A model generated the notes under the pieces. The model worked only from the letters and a program-made list of their open reading frames with translations. It ran no database searches and was not told where the DNA came from. Shown in pieces: positions 16,891 through 24,212 of a DNA stretch of 53,506 bases. The translations under genes were made by a program, and so were the position numbers. Origin of the DNA: Caldilineales bacterium (GTDB lineage: Bacteria; Chloroflexota; Anaerolineae; JAAEKA01); assembly GCA_025055015.1 (NCBI GenBank), contig JANWYQ010000127.1, forward strand, positions 1-53,506, in the 5' to 3' direction. The first letter of the stretch is position 1; each line of letters begins with the position of its first letter.

Positions 16891-18375
16891 ATGCCGTCCG
16901 CTTCCTCCCCTGCCGCTAAGCGCCTGCTGGCCCTCTTCGCCCACCCCGACGACGAGGTCTCCGTAGGCGGCACGCTGGCGCGCTGCGCAGCCGAGGGGGT
17001 CGCCGTCACCCTGGTCTGCGCCACCCGCGGGGAGGCCGCTACCATCTTCTCGCCGCCGGAGTACGGCGCCACGCGGGAGAACCTGGCCCAGGTGCGCACG
17101 CGCGAGCTGGAGTGCGCCTGCCGCGCCTTGGGCATCCAGGACCTGCGCTGGCTGGACTGGCCGGACGGCCGCGTGGCCGAGCTGGAGGAGGCGGAGGCCA
17201 CGGCCCAGGTGGTGGCCATCCTGCGCCAGGTGCGGCCGCAGGTGATGTTCACCCACCCCAGCCACGGCGGCTACGGCCACCCCGACCACCTAGCCATCCA
17301 CCGCATCGCCCTGGCCGCGTGGGAGGCGGCCGCCGACCCCGCCTACCGTCCCGACCTGGGGCCGGCCTGGGCAGTGGCCAAGCTCTACGCCCGGGTCACG
17401 CCCGCCAGCTTCTTTGCCCTGGCGCCTACGCTGCAGGGCTACCGCGTGGCCCTGAACGGCCAGCAGCTGCCCCTGATGGCGACGCCCGACGAGGAGGTCG
17501 CCGTGGTGGTAGAAGTGGCCGACTTCTCCGAGCGGCGCCGCGCGGCCTGGGAGTGCCACCGCAGCCAGCACAACCCCAGAGGCTTCTTCAACGCGTTGCC
17601 GGAGGAGGCCCGGCAGCTCTACTTCAGCCGCGAGTGGCTGCAGCTGGTGGCCCACCGCCTAGGGGACGGGCCCACCCCGGGGCATCGCCTGTGGGACGGG
17701 ATTGCGGAGGAGGGTGGACAGCCGGCGGCGGAACCTCAACCGGCGACCCCACAGGGGACCGGCGCCGAGGAGGCGGCTCAGCCGGCAGCCCCCGGCGCCA
17801 CCCTGATACCGCGGCTCTTGGCGGCCCTGCGGGCGCGGCGGACCTACCTGGCCATCTACCAGGCCTATCGCCGCGCCACGCCCAAAGCCGACTTCGCCGC
17901 GCTGCTGGACGGCCTGATCGAGGACACCCAGGAGAGCCTGGCAGAGCTCAGCCGCGCCCTGCGCTTGCTGGGCCGCAGCCCGGTGGCCGTCGGCGTCAAC
18001 GAGAGGCTGCTGGCGCAGGGGGAACAGCGCAAAGGCACGCTGAGCAAGCTCAACTTCCTGCTGGTCGGCGCCAACCAGTCGCTGGCTTGGTACAAGGGCC
18101 AGCGCAGCGAGGACGATCCCCCGGACGTGCAGGCCCTCTGGCAGCGGCTGGAAGAGGCGGAGCTGCGGCATCAGAGCCAGATCAAGGCCCTGCTGGCCCA
18201 GATCGAGCTGGCCGCAGCCGGCTCCACCGCCGAGCCGGAGGCGGCGGAGGGGGTCCAACCGCCCGATGCGGCCCAGGCGCAGCCACCCGGCGGCCGGCGG
18301 GCTGCGCCGAAGGAGGCCAGGCCTCGCGCCCGAGCCTCCTCGTCCCGGCCGGCCCCGCGCAAACCAAAACCCTAA
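16891..18375 (+). CDS. PIG-L-family deacetylase fused to a C-terminal helical domain
   Basis: 494 residues. Residues 1-265 are a PIG-L/LmbE zinc deacetylase with AHPDDE (17-22) and THPSHGGYGHPDH (about 120-132), as in enzymes that deacetylate GlcNAc-linked compounds such as thiol or glycolipid precursors. Residues 265-305 are an Ala/Pro/Glu linker. Residues 305-440 form a charged helical region (ALLDGLIEDTQESLAELSR and KLNFLLVGANQSLAWYKG) that looks like a ferritin-like or other four-helix bundle. A Pro/Arg/Lys-rich tail of about 50 residues ends it. PIG-L enzymes are usually 220-300 residues, so the C-terminal half is an added module of unknown role. Confidence 0.85.
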   Translation: MPSASSPAAKRLLALFAHPDDEVSVGGTLARCAAEGVAVTLVCATRGEAATIFSPPEYGATRENLAQVRTRELECACRALGIQDLRWLDWPDGRVAELEEAEATAQVVAILRQVRPQVMFTHPSHGGYGHPDHLAIHRIALAAWEAAADPAYRPDLGPAWAVAKLYARVTPASFFALAPTLQGYRVALNGQQLPLMATPDEEVAVVVEVADFSERRRAAWECHRSQHNPRGFFNALPEEARQLYFSREWLQLVAHRLGDGPTPGHRLWDGIAEEGGQPAAEPQPATPQGTGAEEAAQPAAPGATLIPRLLAALRARRTYLAIYQAYRRATPKADFAALLDGLIEDTQESLAELSRALRLLGRSPVAVGVNERLLAQGEQRKGTLSKLNFLLVGANQSLAWYKGQRSEDDPPDVQALWQRLEEAELRHQSQIKALLAQIELAAAGSTAEPEAAEGVQPPDAAQAQPPGGRRAAPKEARPRARASSSRPAPRKPKP

Positions 18376-18467
18376 GCTGCCCACTCCCTGCGCAGAGCCA
18401 TTCCGCTCCGACGCAGGGCTGAGCGCAACCCATCACACGCCCTTTGCAAGGAGGCAAATTCCCACCC

Positions 18468-19319
18468 ATGGACATCAAGAAGATTGGGATCGTCGGCTGC
18501 GGCCAGATGGGCTCCGGCATCGCCGAGGTCTGCGCCAAGGCCGGCTACGAGGTCACGGTGGTCGAGTTGGACGACCCGGCGCTGGCCCGCGGGCTGGGGC
18601 GGGTGCAGAAGTCCATGGCCAAGGCCGTAGAGAAGGGCAAGCTGGCCCCGGCCGACATGGAGGCCGCCCTGGCCCGCATCACCGGCACGGTGCGGATCGA
18701 GGACCTGGCCGACAGCGACTTCGTGGTGGAGGCCGTCTATGAGGACCTGCCCACCAAGCAAAAGGTCTTCGCCGACCTCGATCGCACCTGCCCGCCCGAG
18801 GTGATCCTGACAACCAACACCTCCTCCATCTCCATCGCCGCCATCGCCTCCGCGACCAAGCGCGGGGACAAGGTGCTGGGCGTCCACTTCTTCAACCCGG
18901 TGCCGGTGATGAAGCTGGTGGAGCTGGTGCCCAGCCTGATGACCGGCGAGAGCGCCATCGCCACCGCACGTGGCTTTGTGGAGAGCCTGGGCAAAACAGC
19001 GGTGCTGGCCAAGGACAGCCCCGGCTTCATCGTCAACCGCCTGCTGGTAGCCTACCTGCTGGACGCCATTCGGGTGTACGAGCAGGGCCTGGCCAGCCGA
19101 GACGACATTGATGCGGCCATGCAGCTGGGCGCCAACCACCCCATGGGTCCCCTAGCCCTGTCCGACTTCATCGGCCTGGACGTGATCAAGAGCGTGGCCG
19201 ACGTGTTCTTCCAGGAGTACGGCGAGGCGCGCTTTAAGTCGCCGCCGCTGCTCACCCGCATGGTCACCGCCGGCCAGCTCGGCCGGAAGACCGGCAAGGG
19301 GTTCTACGACTACAAGTGA
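18468..19319 (+). CDS. 3-hydroxybutyryl-CoA (3-hydroxyacyl-CoA) dehydrogenase
   Basis: A 283-residue NAD(P)-dependent enzyme that interconverts 3-hydroxyacyl-CoA and acetoacetyl-type CoA, in beta-oxidation or butyrate/PHB metabolism. Rossmann motif GCGQMGSGIAE at the N-terminus, then TNTSSISI, GVHFFNPVPVMKLVE with the catalytic His, and the C-terminal domain ending GRKTGKGFYDYK. AAGGAGG (18448-18454) precedes the ATG at 18468. No acyl-CoA dehydrogenase, thiolase or enoyl-CoA hydratase is adjacent, so the pathway is not fixed by context. Confidence 0.95.
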   Translation: MDIKKIGIVGCGQMGSGIAEVCAKAGYEVTVVELDDPALARGLGRVQKSMAKAVEKGKLAPADMEAALARITGTVRIEDLADSDFVVEAVYEDLPTKQKVFADLDRTCPPEVILTTNTSSISIAAIASATKRGDKVLGVHFFNPVPVMKLVELVPSLMTGESAIATARGFVESLGKTAVLAKDSPGFIVNRLLVAYLLDAIRVYEQGLASRDDIDAAMQLGANHPMGPLALSDFIGLDVIKSVADVFFQEYGEARFKSPPLLTRMVTAGQLGRKTGKGFYDYK

Positions 19320-19444
19320 GCGATGAGGACGAGCGTCCTGTGGCCTGGGCCTGAGGCAGCAGCCGGCGCCTAAGCTGGGCGAAGGCCCCGGGACGCAGCT
19401 TCGACCGGCTCAGCCGCCGACGGGCGTCAGCCATCCGCGCAGCC

Positions 19445-19834
19445 ATGTCCGCTCAGACCGCCGTGCACCAAGCCTTGCGCACCGTGGTGCATCCCCTCCT
19501 GGGCCAAAACCTCGTGGACCTGGGACTGGTGCTCGGCGTAGACGTGTCGGCCGCCGGACACGCCGTGGTCACCCTCACCCTGACCACGCCCCACTGCCCG
19601 GCGGCCGACCGCATCCTGGAGGAGGCGCGGCAGGCGATCTTGAGCGCGCCCGGCGTGGCCAGCGCCGAGGTGCGATGGGCGTGGGACCCGCCGTGGACCC
19701 CCTATCGCATGGCCAAGCCGCTGCGGGAGGCCCTCGGCCTGCCGGACGCAGAGCCGCCCTTGCCGCCGTCGTCGGCGCCCGGCTCCCCCTGGGCTCGCTG
19801 GCGGCAGAGGCTGCGCAGGTTGCTGTCGGTGTAA
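19445..19834 (+). CDS. DUF59/MIP18-family protein (iron-sulfur assembly, SufT/PaaD-like)
   Basis: 129 residues. The core (about 5-85) matches the MIP18/DUF59 family: a VVHPLLGQNLVDLGLV-like start, then VTLTLTTPHCPAADRI with the conserved Cys, and APGVASAEVRWAWDPPW. Members such as SufT take part in iron-sulfur maturation and PaaD in phenylacetyl-CoA oxygenase assembly. No paa or suf gene is near, so a general Fe-S role is more likely. The C-terminal 35 residues are a Pro-rich extension and basic tail. The 125 bp before it hold no gene. Confidence 0.87.
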   Translation: MSAQTAVHQALRTVVHPLLGQNLVDLGLVLGVDVSAAGHAVVTLTLTTPHCPAADRILEEARQAILSAPGVASAEVRWAWDPPWTPYRMAKPLREALGLPDAEPPLPPSSAPGSPWARWRQRLRRLLSV

Positions 19835-19866
19835 CCCGGTCGCCTGCGCTGCCCAACACGCCCCAG

Positions 19867-19976
19867 TGGCCCAAACCACGACCGCGCCAATCCACAGCCG
19901 CTCCCAGATGCACTTCCCGCGAGATGAACGGGATTTTGGCCCAAACCACGACCGCGCCAATCCACAGCCGCTCCCA
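19867..19976. repeat. Direct repeat of 40 bp, period 70
   Basis: TGGCCCAAACCACGACCGCG and the next 20 bases, ending CTCCCA, occur identically at 19867-19906 and 19937-19976. The second copy runs directly into the heptamer array. No gene is seen in 19835-20074. Confidence 0.85.
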
Positions 19977-20093
19977 TTCGCCATTCGCCCATAACCATTA
20001 ACCGTTAACCATTAACCGTTAACCATTAACCGTTAACCATTGACCATTGACCATTGGCCATTGGCCATTGACCATTGACCATTAACCATCGCC
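19975..20093. repeat. Heptanucleotide tandem array 1 (17 units)
   Basis: Seventeen consecutive 7-mers: CATTCGC x2, CCATAAC, then alternating CATTAAC/CGTTAAC, CATTGAC x2, CATTGGC x2, CATTGAC x2, CATTAAC, CATCGCC. Period 7 is kept without slips over 119 bp while positions 2 and 5-6 vary. The only possible start of the next gene (TTG 20075) lies in unit 15. Related arrays are at 27680-27749 and 46400-46441. Confidence 0.95.
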
Positions 20094-20833
20094 CTCCTTC
20101 CCTTCCCCGCCCCCGCAACATCGGCCACCGCGGCGCGCGCGGCCTGGCGCCGGAGAACACGGTAGCCGGCATGCGGGCGGCCATCCAGGCCGGCGCCGAC
20201 GGCGTGGAGTTCGACGTCCAGCGCACGGCCGACGGCCACCTGGTGGTGTTCCACGACGACGACCTGCAGCGCATCTGCGGCGTCAGCGGCCGCGTCGTGA
20301 CCAGCACCCTGGCCCAGCTGCGGGAGCTAGACGCCGGCCGCCACTTCGGCCCCCCCTTCGCCGGCGAGCCCATCCCCACCCTGGACGAGGTGCTCGAGGC
20401 CCTGCCGGCCCACTGCTTCGTCAACATCGAGGCCAAGCGCTTCACCCTGGCCAGCGACGGCCTGGAGGCAGGGATTGTAGAGGCCGTCCGTCGCCACGGA
20501 CTGCTGGGCCGCTGCGTCGTGTCTTCCTTTAACCCTGTGCTGCTGTGGCGGCTATCCAGGATGGCGCCGGAGGTCCCCCTGGGGCTGCTCTACGCGCCCG
20601 ACCTGCCGCCGGGGCTCAACCGCGGCTGGCCGCGGCGCTTCCTGCGCCTGGCCGCGCTGCATCCCCACTACGAGCAGGTGACCCCGGCGCTGGTGGACGC
20701 GGCCCATCGCCGAGGCTGGCAGGTGAACACCTGGACCGTGAACGACCCCGCCGAGATGCAACGGCTAATTGCCCTGGAGGTGGACGGCATCATCACCGAC
20801 CGTCCGGACGTGCTGCGAGAGCTGCTGGGCTAG
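20075..20833 (+). CDS. Glycerophosphodiester phosphodiesterase
   Basis: 252 residues, GDPD family TIM barrel that hydrolyses glycerophosphodiesters to glycerol-3-phosphate and an alcohol. Signature IGHRGARGLAPENT (catalytic His), GVEFDVQRTADGHLVVFHDD (Glu, Asp and His ligands), then NIEAK and WTVNDPAEMQRLIALEVDGIITDRPD at the C-terminus. No signal peptide, so cytoplasmic. The only in-frame start is the TTG at 20075, inside the heptamer array, without a Shine-Dalgarno; a stop lies two codons upstream. The natural 5' end may have been replaced by the repeat. Confidence 0.92.
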   Translation: MTINHRPPSLPRPRNIGHRGARGLAPENTVAGMRAAIQAGADGVEFDVQRTADGHLVVFHDDDLQRICGVSGRVVTSTLAQLRELDAGRHFGPPFAGEPIPTLDEVLEALPAHCFVNIEAKRFTLASDGLEAGIVEAVRRHGLLGRCVVSSFNPVLLWRLSRMAPEVPLGLLYAPDLPPGLNRGWPRRFLRLAALHPHYEQVTPALVDAAHRRGWQVNTWTVNDPAEMQRLIALEVDGIITDRPDVLRELLG

Positions 20834-20834
20834 C

Positions 20835-21158
20835 TCACGGCGGCGGCGCGATGCCCATCAGCAGCACCAGCCGCTGCTGGCCCTCGTTGCGCACGCCGTG
20901 GGGCACGCCGGCCGGCGCCCAGACGACGATCCCCGGGCCGGCCACCTGTTCCTCCTCCCCCACCGTGAACACGCCCTCGCCCTCCAGGACCGCGTAGAAC
21001 TTGTCCTGGTCGGCGTGGTCGTGGACGGGCTGCACCTGGCCCGGCTCCAGACAGTTCAGGCCCAACATCAGGTGCTGGCCGCTGAAAAGGGTGGTCTTGT
21101 AGAACTTGTCGGGGCGAGCGCCGACGCGGTCGCGGTAGGACAGGAGATACTGCGCCAT
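20835..21158 (-). CDS. Small cupin-domain protein
   Basis: 107 residues, a single cupin barrel. Motif 1 is GQVQPVHDHADQDKFYAVLEGEG with the His-x-His and Glu-like ligands, and motif 2 is PAGVPHGVRN. Such stand-alone cupins bind a divalent metal; their function is usually unknown. GAGGTG lies five bases before the ATG at 21158 (MAQYLLSYRD), so longer in-frame starts are not needed. The gene is convergent with the phosphodiesterase gene, one base apart. Confidence 0.88.
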   Translation of the reverse strand: MAQYLLSYRDRVGARPDKFYKTTLFSGQHLMLGLNCLEPGQVQPVHDHADQDKFYAVLEGEGVFTVGEEEQVAGPGIVVWAPAGVPHGVRNEGQQRLVLLMGIAPPP

Positions 21159-21256
21159 AGGCACCTCTGCAGACGCTAGAACGGGCTGGCTGGGGGAGCG
21201 ACGGTCGAACCGGTCGGCCTCGATTATAGCTGCGGCCGGGGGCGCCGCCAACTCCT

Positions 21257-22528
21257 CTACACCTCCGAGCGGCGGTAGTGCACCAGGTCAGGATAGCGCC
21301 AGGCGATCAAGCCGGTGACGGCCACGGTAGCCAGCCCGCCGGTGACAATGGCCAGGGGCGCGCCCAGCACCGAGGCGGCCAAGCCTGCCTCCAGCTCGCC
21401 CAGCTGCGGCCCGCCCATGAAGAAGATCTGGTTGATGCCCGTCATGCGCCCGCGCAGGCGGTCCGGGGTCACCGTCTGGCGCAGGGTCTGGCGGATGATG
21501 GTGGACACGGTGTCGCTGGCGCCCACCAGGGCGAAGAAGAGATAGCTGAGCGCAAAGCTGGTGGCCAGGCCGAAGAGGGCTGTGGCCAAGCCGTAGAGCG
21601 CCACGCTGGCCAGCAGCACCAGGCCCTGGCGATAGATGTCCCGGCGCAGGGAGACCACCAGGCCTGCCACCAGGGAGCCGACCGCGTCGGCCGTGGCCAG
21701 CAGGCCATAGCCCCGCTCGTCGGTGCGCAGCACCTCGCCGGCCACCAGGGGCAGCAGGTTGCGGGCCGAGCTGAAGAAGGTGGCGAAGAAGTCCAGCACC
21801 ATGCTGCTCCAGATCAGCCGCGCCCCGCGCACGAAGCGCCACCCTTCGGCGATGGCGGCCCAGCCCAGGTGGGTGTCCTGCGCAGCCGGCCCTCCCCGAT
21901 AGCGGATGGCCAGCAGCGCCGCAATAATGGCCACGTAGGAGACCGCGTTGGCCGCGTAGACCCAGCCGATGTCAGCGGCAGCCATGGTCACGCCCGCCAG
22001 CGCGGGGCCGAGGATCAAGGCCACCTGGCGCATCAGCGAGTTGAGGCTGATCGCGTTGGTCAGGTCCTGTCGCGGCACTAGGTTGGGGATGATCGCCTGG
22101 AAGGCCGGGCCGGAGAAGGCCATGGTGGCCGAGCTGGCCGCCGTCAGCGCGTAGATGACCCCCAGGCGATCGTTGCCGCTGAAGCTGGCCAGCGCCAGCA
22201 GCGCCGCGAACAGGGCTGCCAGGCTGTTCGTGCGCACCAACAGTCGGCGGCGGTCCAGCACGTCCGCCAAGGTGCCACCCACCAGGGCAAACAGCGCAAT
22301 GGGCACGATGCGCACCAGGCCGACCCCGCCCAGGCCCAGGGCCTCGCCGCTGAGGGCGATGGGACGGCCCAGGAGGTTGAAGGTTAGGGTCGTGCCCTGC
22401 AGAACCTGGTAGACGTGCCAGTTGATCGCCACCAGCTGCATCTGCGTGCCCACGATGGACACAAACTGGCCGCTCCACACCAGCCGATAGTCCCGGTGGC
22501 GCAGGGCGGCGAAGCGAGAGGTGGTCAT
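21257..22528 (-). CDS. MFS transporter (EntS-like exporter family)
   Basis: 423 residues with about twelve transmembrane helices, major facilitator superfamily. It starts FAALRHRDYRLVWSGQFVS, the typical N-terminus of the enterobactin-exporter-like/DHA3 drug-efflux group, with QMQLVAINWHVYQVL in helix 1-2 and the loop ADVLDRRRLLVRTN as motif A. The substrate cannot be told; no siderophore genes are near. No clear ribosome site precedes the ATG. Confidence 0.88.
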   Translation of the reverse strand: MTTSRFAALRHRDYRLVWSGQFVSIVGTQMQLVAINWHVYQVLQGTTLTFNLLGRPIALSGEALGLGGVGLVRIVPIALFALVGGTLADVLDRRRLLVRTNSLAALFAALLALASFSGNDRLGVIYALTAASSATMAFSGPAFQAIIPNLVPRQDLTNAISLNSLMRQVALILGPALAGVTMAAADIGWVYAANAVSYVAIIAALLAIRYRGGPAAQDTHLGWAAIAEGWRFVRGARLIWSSMVLDFFATFFSSARNLLPLVAGEVLRTDERGYGLLATADAVGSLVAGLVVSLRRDIYRQGLVLLASVALYGLATALFGLATSFALSYLFFALVGASDTVSTIIRQTLRQTVTPDRLRGRMTGINQIFFMGGPQLGELEAGLAASVLGAPLAIVTGGLATVAVTGLIAWRYPDLVHYRRSEV

Positions 22529-22740
22529 GGATGCTTCGGCACGTCCCCCGGTGGCATGGCTGGCAGGGGACCGACAGCGATGGTGTCAGCGGTGAGCATG
22601 GCCCTATTCTAGGCCGGTCGGCGTCTGCTGGCAACTCGGACCGACGACGACGCAGGTCGCGCCGCGCGCGCTGGTTCCCCCGTTTCAGCGCACGGCCATG
22701 CCTCCTCCGAGAGCGAAAGGTGGACAGACGAGGTACGAGG

Positions 22741-23099
22741 CTACCGGTTCAGCAGGCGCTCGATCCAGGGCATTTTGGCCAAGCTCTCGGCTAGGGCGTG
22801 GAAGGCTGCCCCGTCGGCCGGCGGGTCGGCCAGCGTCCCCGGCCGCGCGCATCGGCGCAGCCCAACATCACCGCGAAAGGCGCCTGGGCCGGCGCGCGGC
22901 CCGGCTCGTCGGCCACGCCCAGGTCCGCCGGCGAGAGATGAACCACCTGCGGGGTGCCGCCTTCCGGCTGCTGGCGAAGGCCGGCAAAGGCGCGGTTGCC
23001 CGCCTCCAGCCGCTTGCGCGCGTCCTCCGCCGTGAGGATTTGGGGCTTGCGGCCGGCAGGGTCGTACTCCCAAACGATCTTGCTCGTGGAAGCCCTCAC
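22741..23099 (-). pseudogene. Truncated and frameshifted beta-carbonic anhydrase
   Basis: The frame beginning at the GTG at 23099 gives ILTAEDARKRLEAGNRAFAG and PFAVMLGCADAR, the N-terminal third of a beta-class carbonic anhydrase with its first zinc Cys and the Asp-Arg dyad. Right after CADAR the similarity stops: VPVE and the later HxxC zinc motif are missing. The reading frame then continues only as Arg/Pro-rich sequence to about 22791. Another frame ends in a plausible C-terminal peptide (FHALAESLAKMPWIERLLNR, stop at 22741). This suggests a large internal deletion with a frame change. The GTG overlaps the lspA stop (GTGTGA), so it once formed an operon with lspA. Not functional as an anhydrase. 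Confidence 0.75.
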
Positions 23100-23644
23100 A
23101 CCGGCTGTTGCTCGTCCACGTTGTGCTCGACGGCTGCAGGCTGCGGCTTGGCGGGCTCCCCCTCGCGCAGGAGCACCAGCGCCAGCAGCGCCACCCCGGA
23201 CACGATGGCCATGTCCGCCACGTTGAAGGCCGGCCAAGGGCGGTTGATGATCGGCAGGTTGTGGAAGTAAAGGAAGTCGGTGACGTGGCCCAGGCGGACC
23301 CGGTCGAAGAGGTTGTTGCCCAGTGCGCCGCCCAGCTGCAGGCCCAGCGCGATCTGCACCGCCACCCGATCGTGGGGCAGATAGCGCGCGTAGACCACGA
23401 TGGCCACGATCACCACGGCGGCGATCACCAGCAGCAGCGCGCGCTGGTCGCGAAACAGCCCGAACGCAGCGCCGGTGTTGGTCAGGTGGGTGATGGTGAA
23501 GGTGTCGGCCAGCGCGGGGAAGGGCACCAGCGACTCGCCGATGGCCAGGTTGCGCTCGATCCAGCGCTTGGTCGTCTGGTCCACGGCCAGGACGATGGCC
23601 GCGACCAGCAACACCAGCCAGCCGGGCCAGATTTTCTTCTGCAT
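23096..23644 (-). CDS. lspA: Lipoprotein signal peptidase II
   Basis: 182 residues with four transmembrane helices. This aspartic protease removes signal peptides from prolipoproteins in the membrane. Family boxes: VDQTTKRWIERNL, NTGAAFG, GGALGNNLFDRVRLGHVTDFL with catalytic Asp123, and AFNVADMAI with catalytic Asp144. It is preceded 17 bp upstream by the DksA-like gene, the usual order in Chloroflexota and Firmicutes. Its substrates in this window include the SCO and cytochrome c lipoproteins and the M1 peptidase. Confidence 0.97.
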   Translation of the reverse strand: MQKKIWPGWLVLLVAAIVLAVDQTTKRWIERNLAIGESLVPFPALADTFTITHLTNTGAAFGLFRDQRALLLVIAAVVIVAIVVYARYLPHDRVAVQIALGLQLGGALGNNLFDRVRLGHVTDFLYFHNLPIINRPWPAFNVADMAIVSGVALLALVLLREGEPAKPQPAAVEHNVDEQQPV

Positions 23645-23661
23645 GGAGAGGTTAAGACGGT

Positions 23662-24030
23662 TTAGGCGTGTCGTTTGCCGTTGAAGCGAGGCATCTCGAC
23701 GTAGGCCTGGCAGCGGATGCAGAGGGAGGCGTAGGGCAGGGCCTCGAGACGGGCGTAGTCAATGGGCTCGCTGCACCGCTCGCAGACGCCGTAGGTTCCC
23801 TTGTCCATGCGTGCCAGGGCTCGCTCCACCTGGTCGAGCAGGGCCTGCTCGTTGCGATGGAGGGCGAGGCTGGCCGCCTGCTCGAAGGCCTCGGTGCCGT
23901 CGTCGGCCATGTGGTTTCCCAAGCCGGGCCTCTTCTGCCGCGCCACGACCTCGTAGCGGCTGATGGCATCCAACAGCTCGGCCCGTTCGGCCTCCAGCTT
24001 CTGACGCAAACGACTGTAGTCGGGCTTCAT
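23662..24030 (-). CDS. TraR/DksA-type zinc-finger protein
   Basis: 122 residues. A coiled-coil N-terminal half (about 1-78) precedes a four-cysteine zinc finger, C83-x2-C86-x17-C104-x2-C107 (YGVCERCSEPIDYARLEALP). This is the DksA/TraR/YteA architecture. True DksA has Asp residues at the coiled-coil tip (DxxDxA) that reach into RNA polymerase; this protein has MADDGTEAFE at about 41-50, as in the YteA/yocK group. Role in transcription control inferred. Cotranscribed with lspA. Confidence 0.9.
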   Translation of the reverse strand: MKPDYSRLRQKLEAERAELLDAISRYEVVARQKRPGLGNHMADDGTEAFEQAASLALHRNEQALLDQVERALARMDKGTYGVCERCSEPIDYARLEALPYASLCIRCQAYVEMPRFNGKRHA

Positions 24031-24136
24031 GGGTGCTTATCCTGCGTCCTCGCACGCCGGCCGCAGCGCTGCGGCCGTCCGGCGACAGATCGCCGTAGCA
24101 CGTATTGTACCTTGATCCACCAGATGTGCAAGCAAG

Positions 24137-24169
24137 CGGCGCCCGACAAGGCCGTCCTGCCGGGCGCCG
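24137..24169 (-). terminator. Hairpin after ileS
   Basis: A perfect 9-bp inverted repeat (CGGCGCCCG / CGGGCGCCG) with a 15-nt loop lies 45 bp beyond the ileS stop. It lacks a T run, so it is a weak terminator candidate. The rest of 24031-24212 shows nothing. Confidence 0.4.
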
Positions 24170-24212
24170 CGGGAAATCGGAGGCCATTCGCCGGCGTTTC
24201 GTCGGGTTTGCG

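Noticed and set aside
20026..20445. Minus-strand frame translating the heptamer array (repeated Met-Val-Asn-Gly-Gln-Trp peptides)
   Set aside because: Artefact of translating repeats opposite the glycerophosphodiesterase gene.
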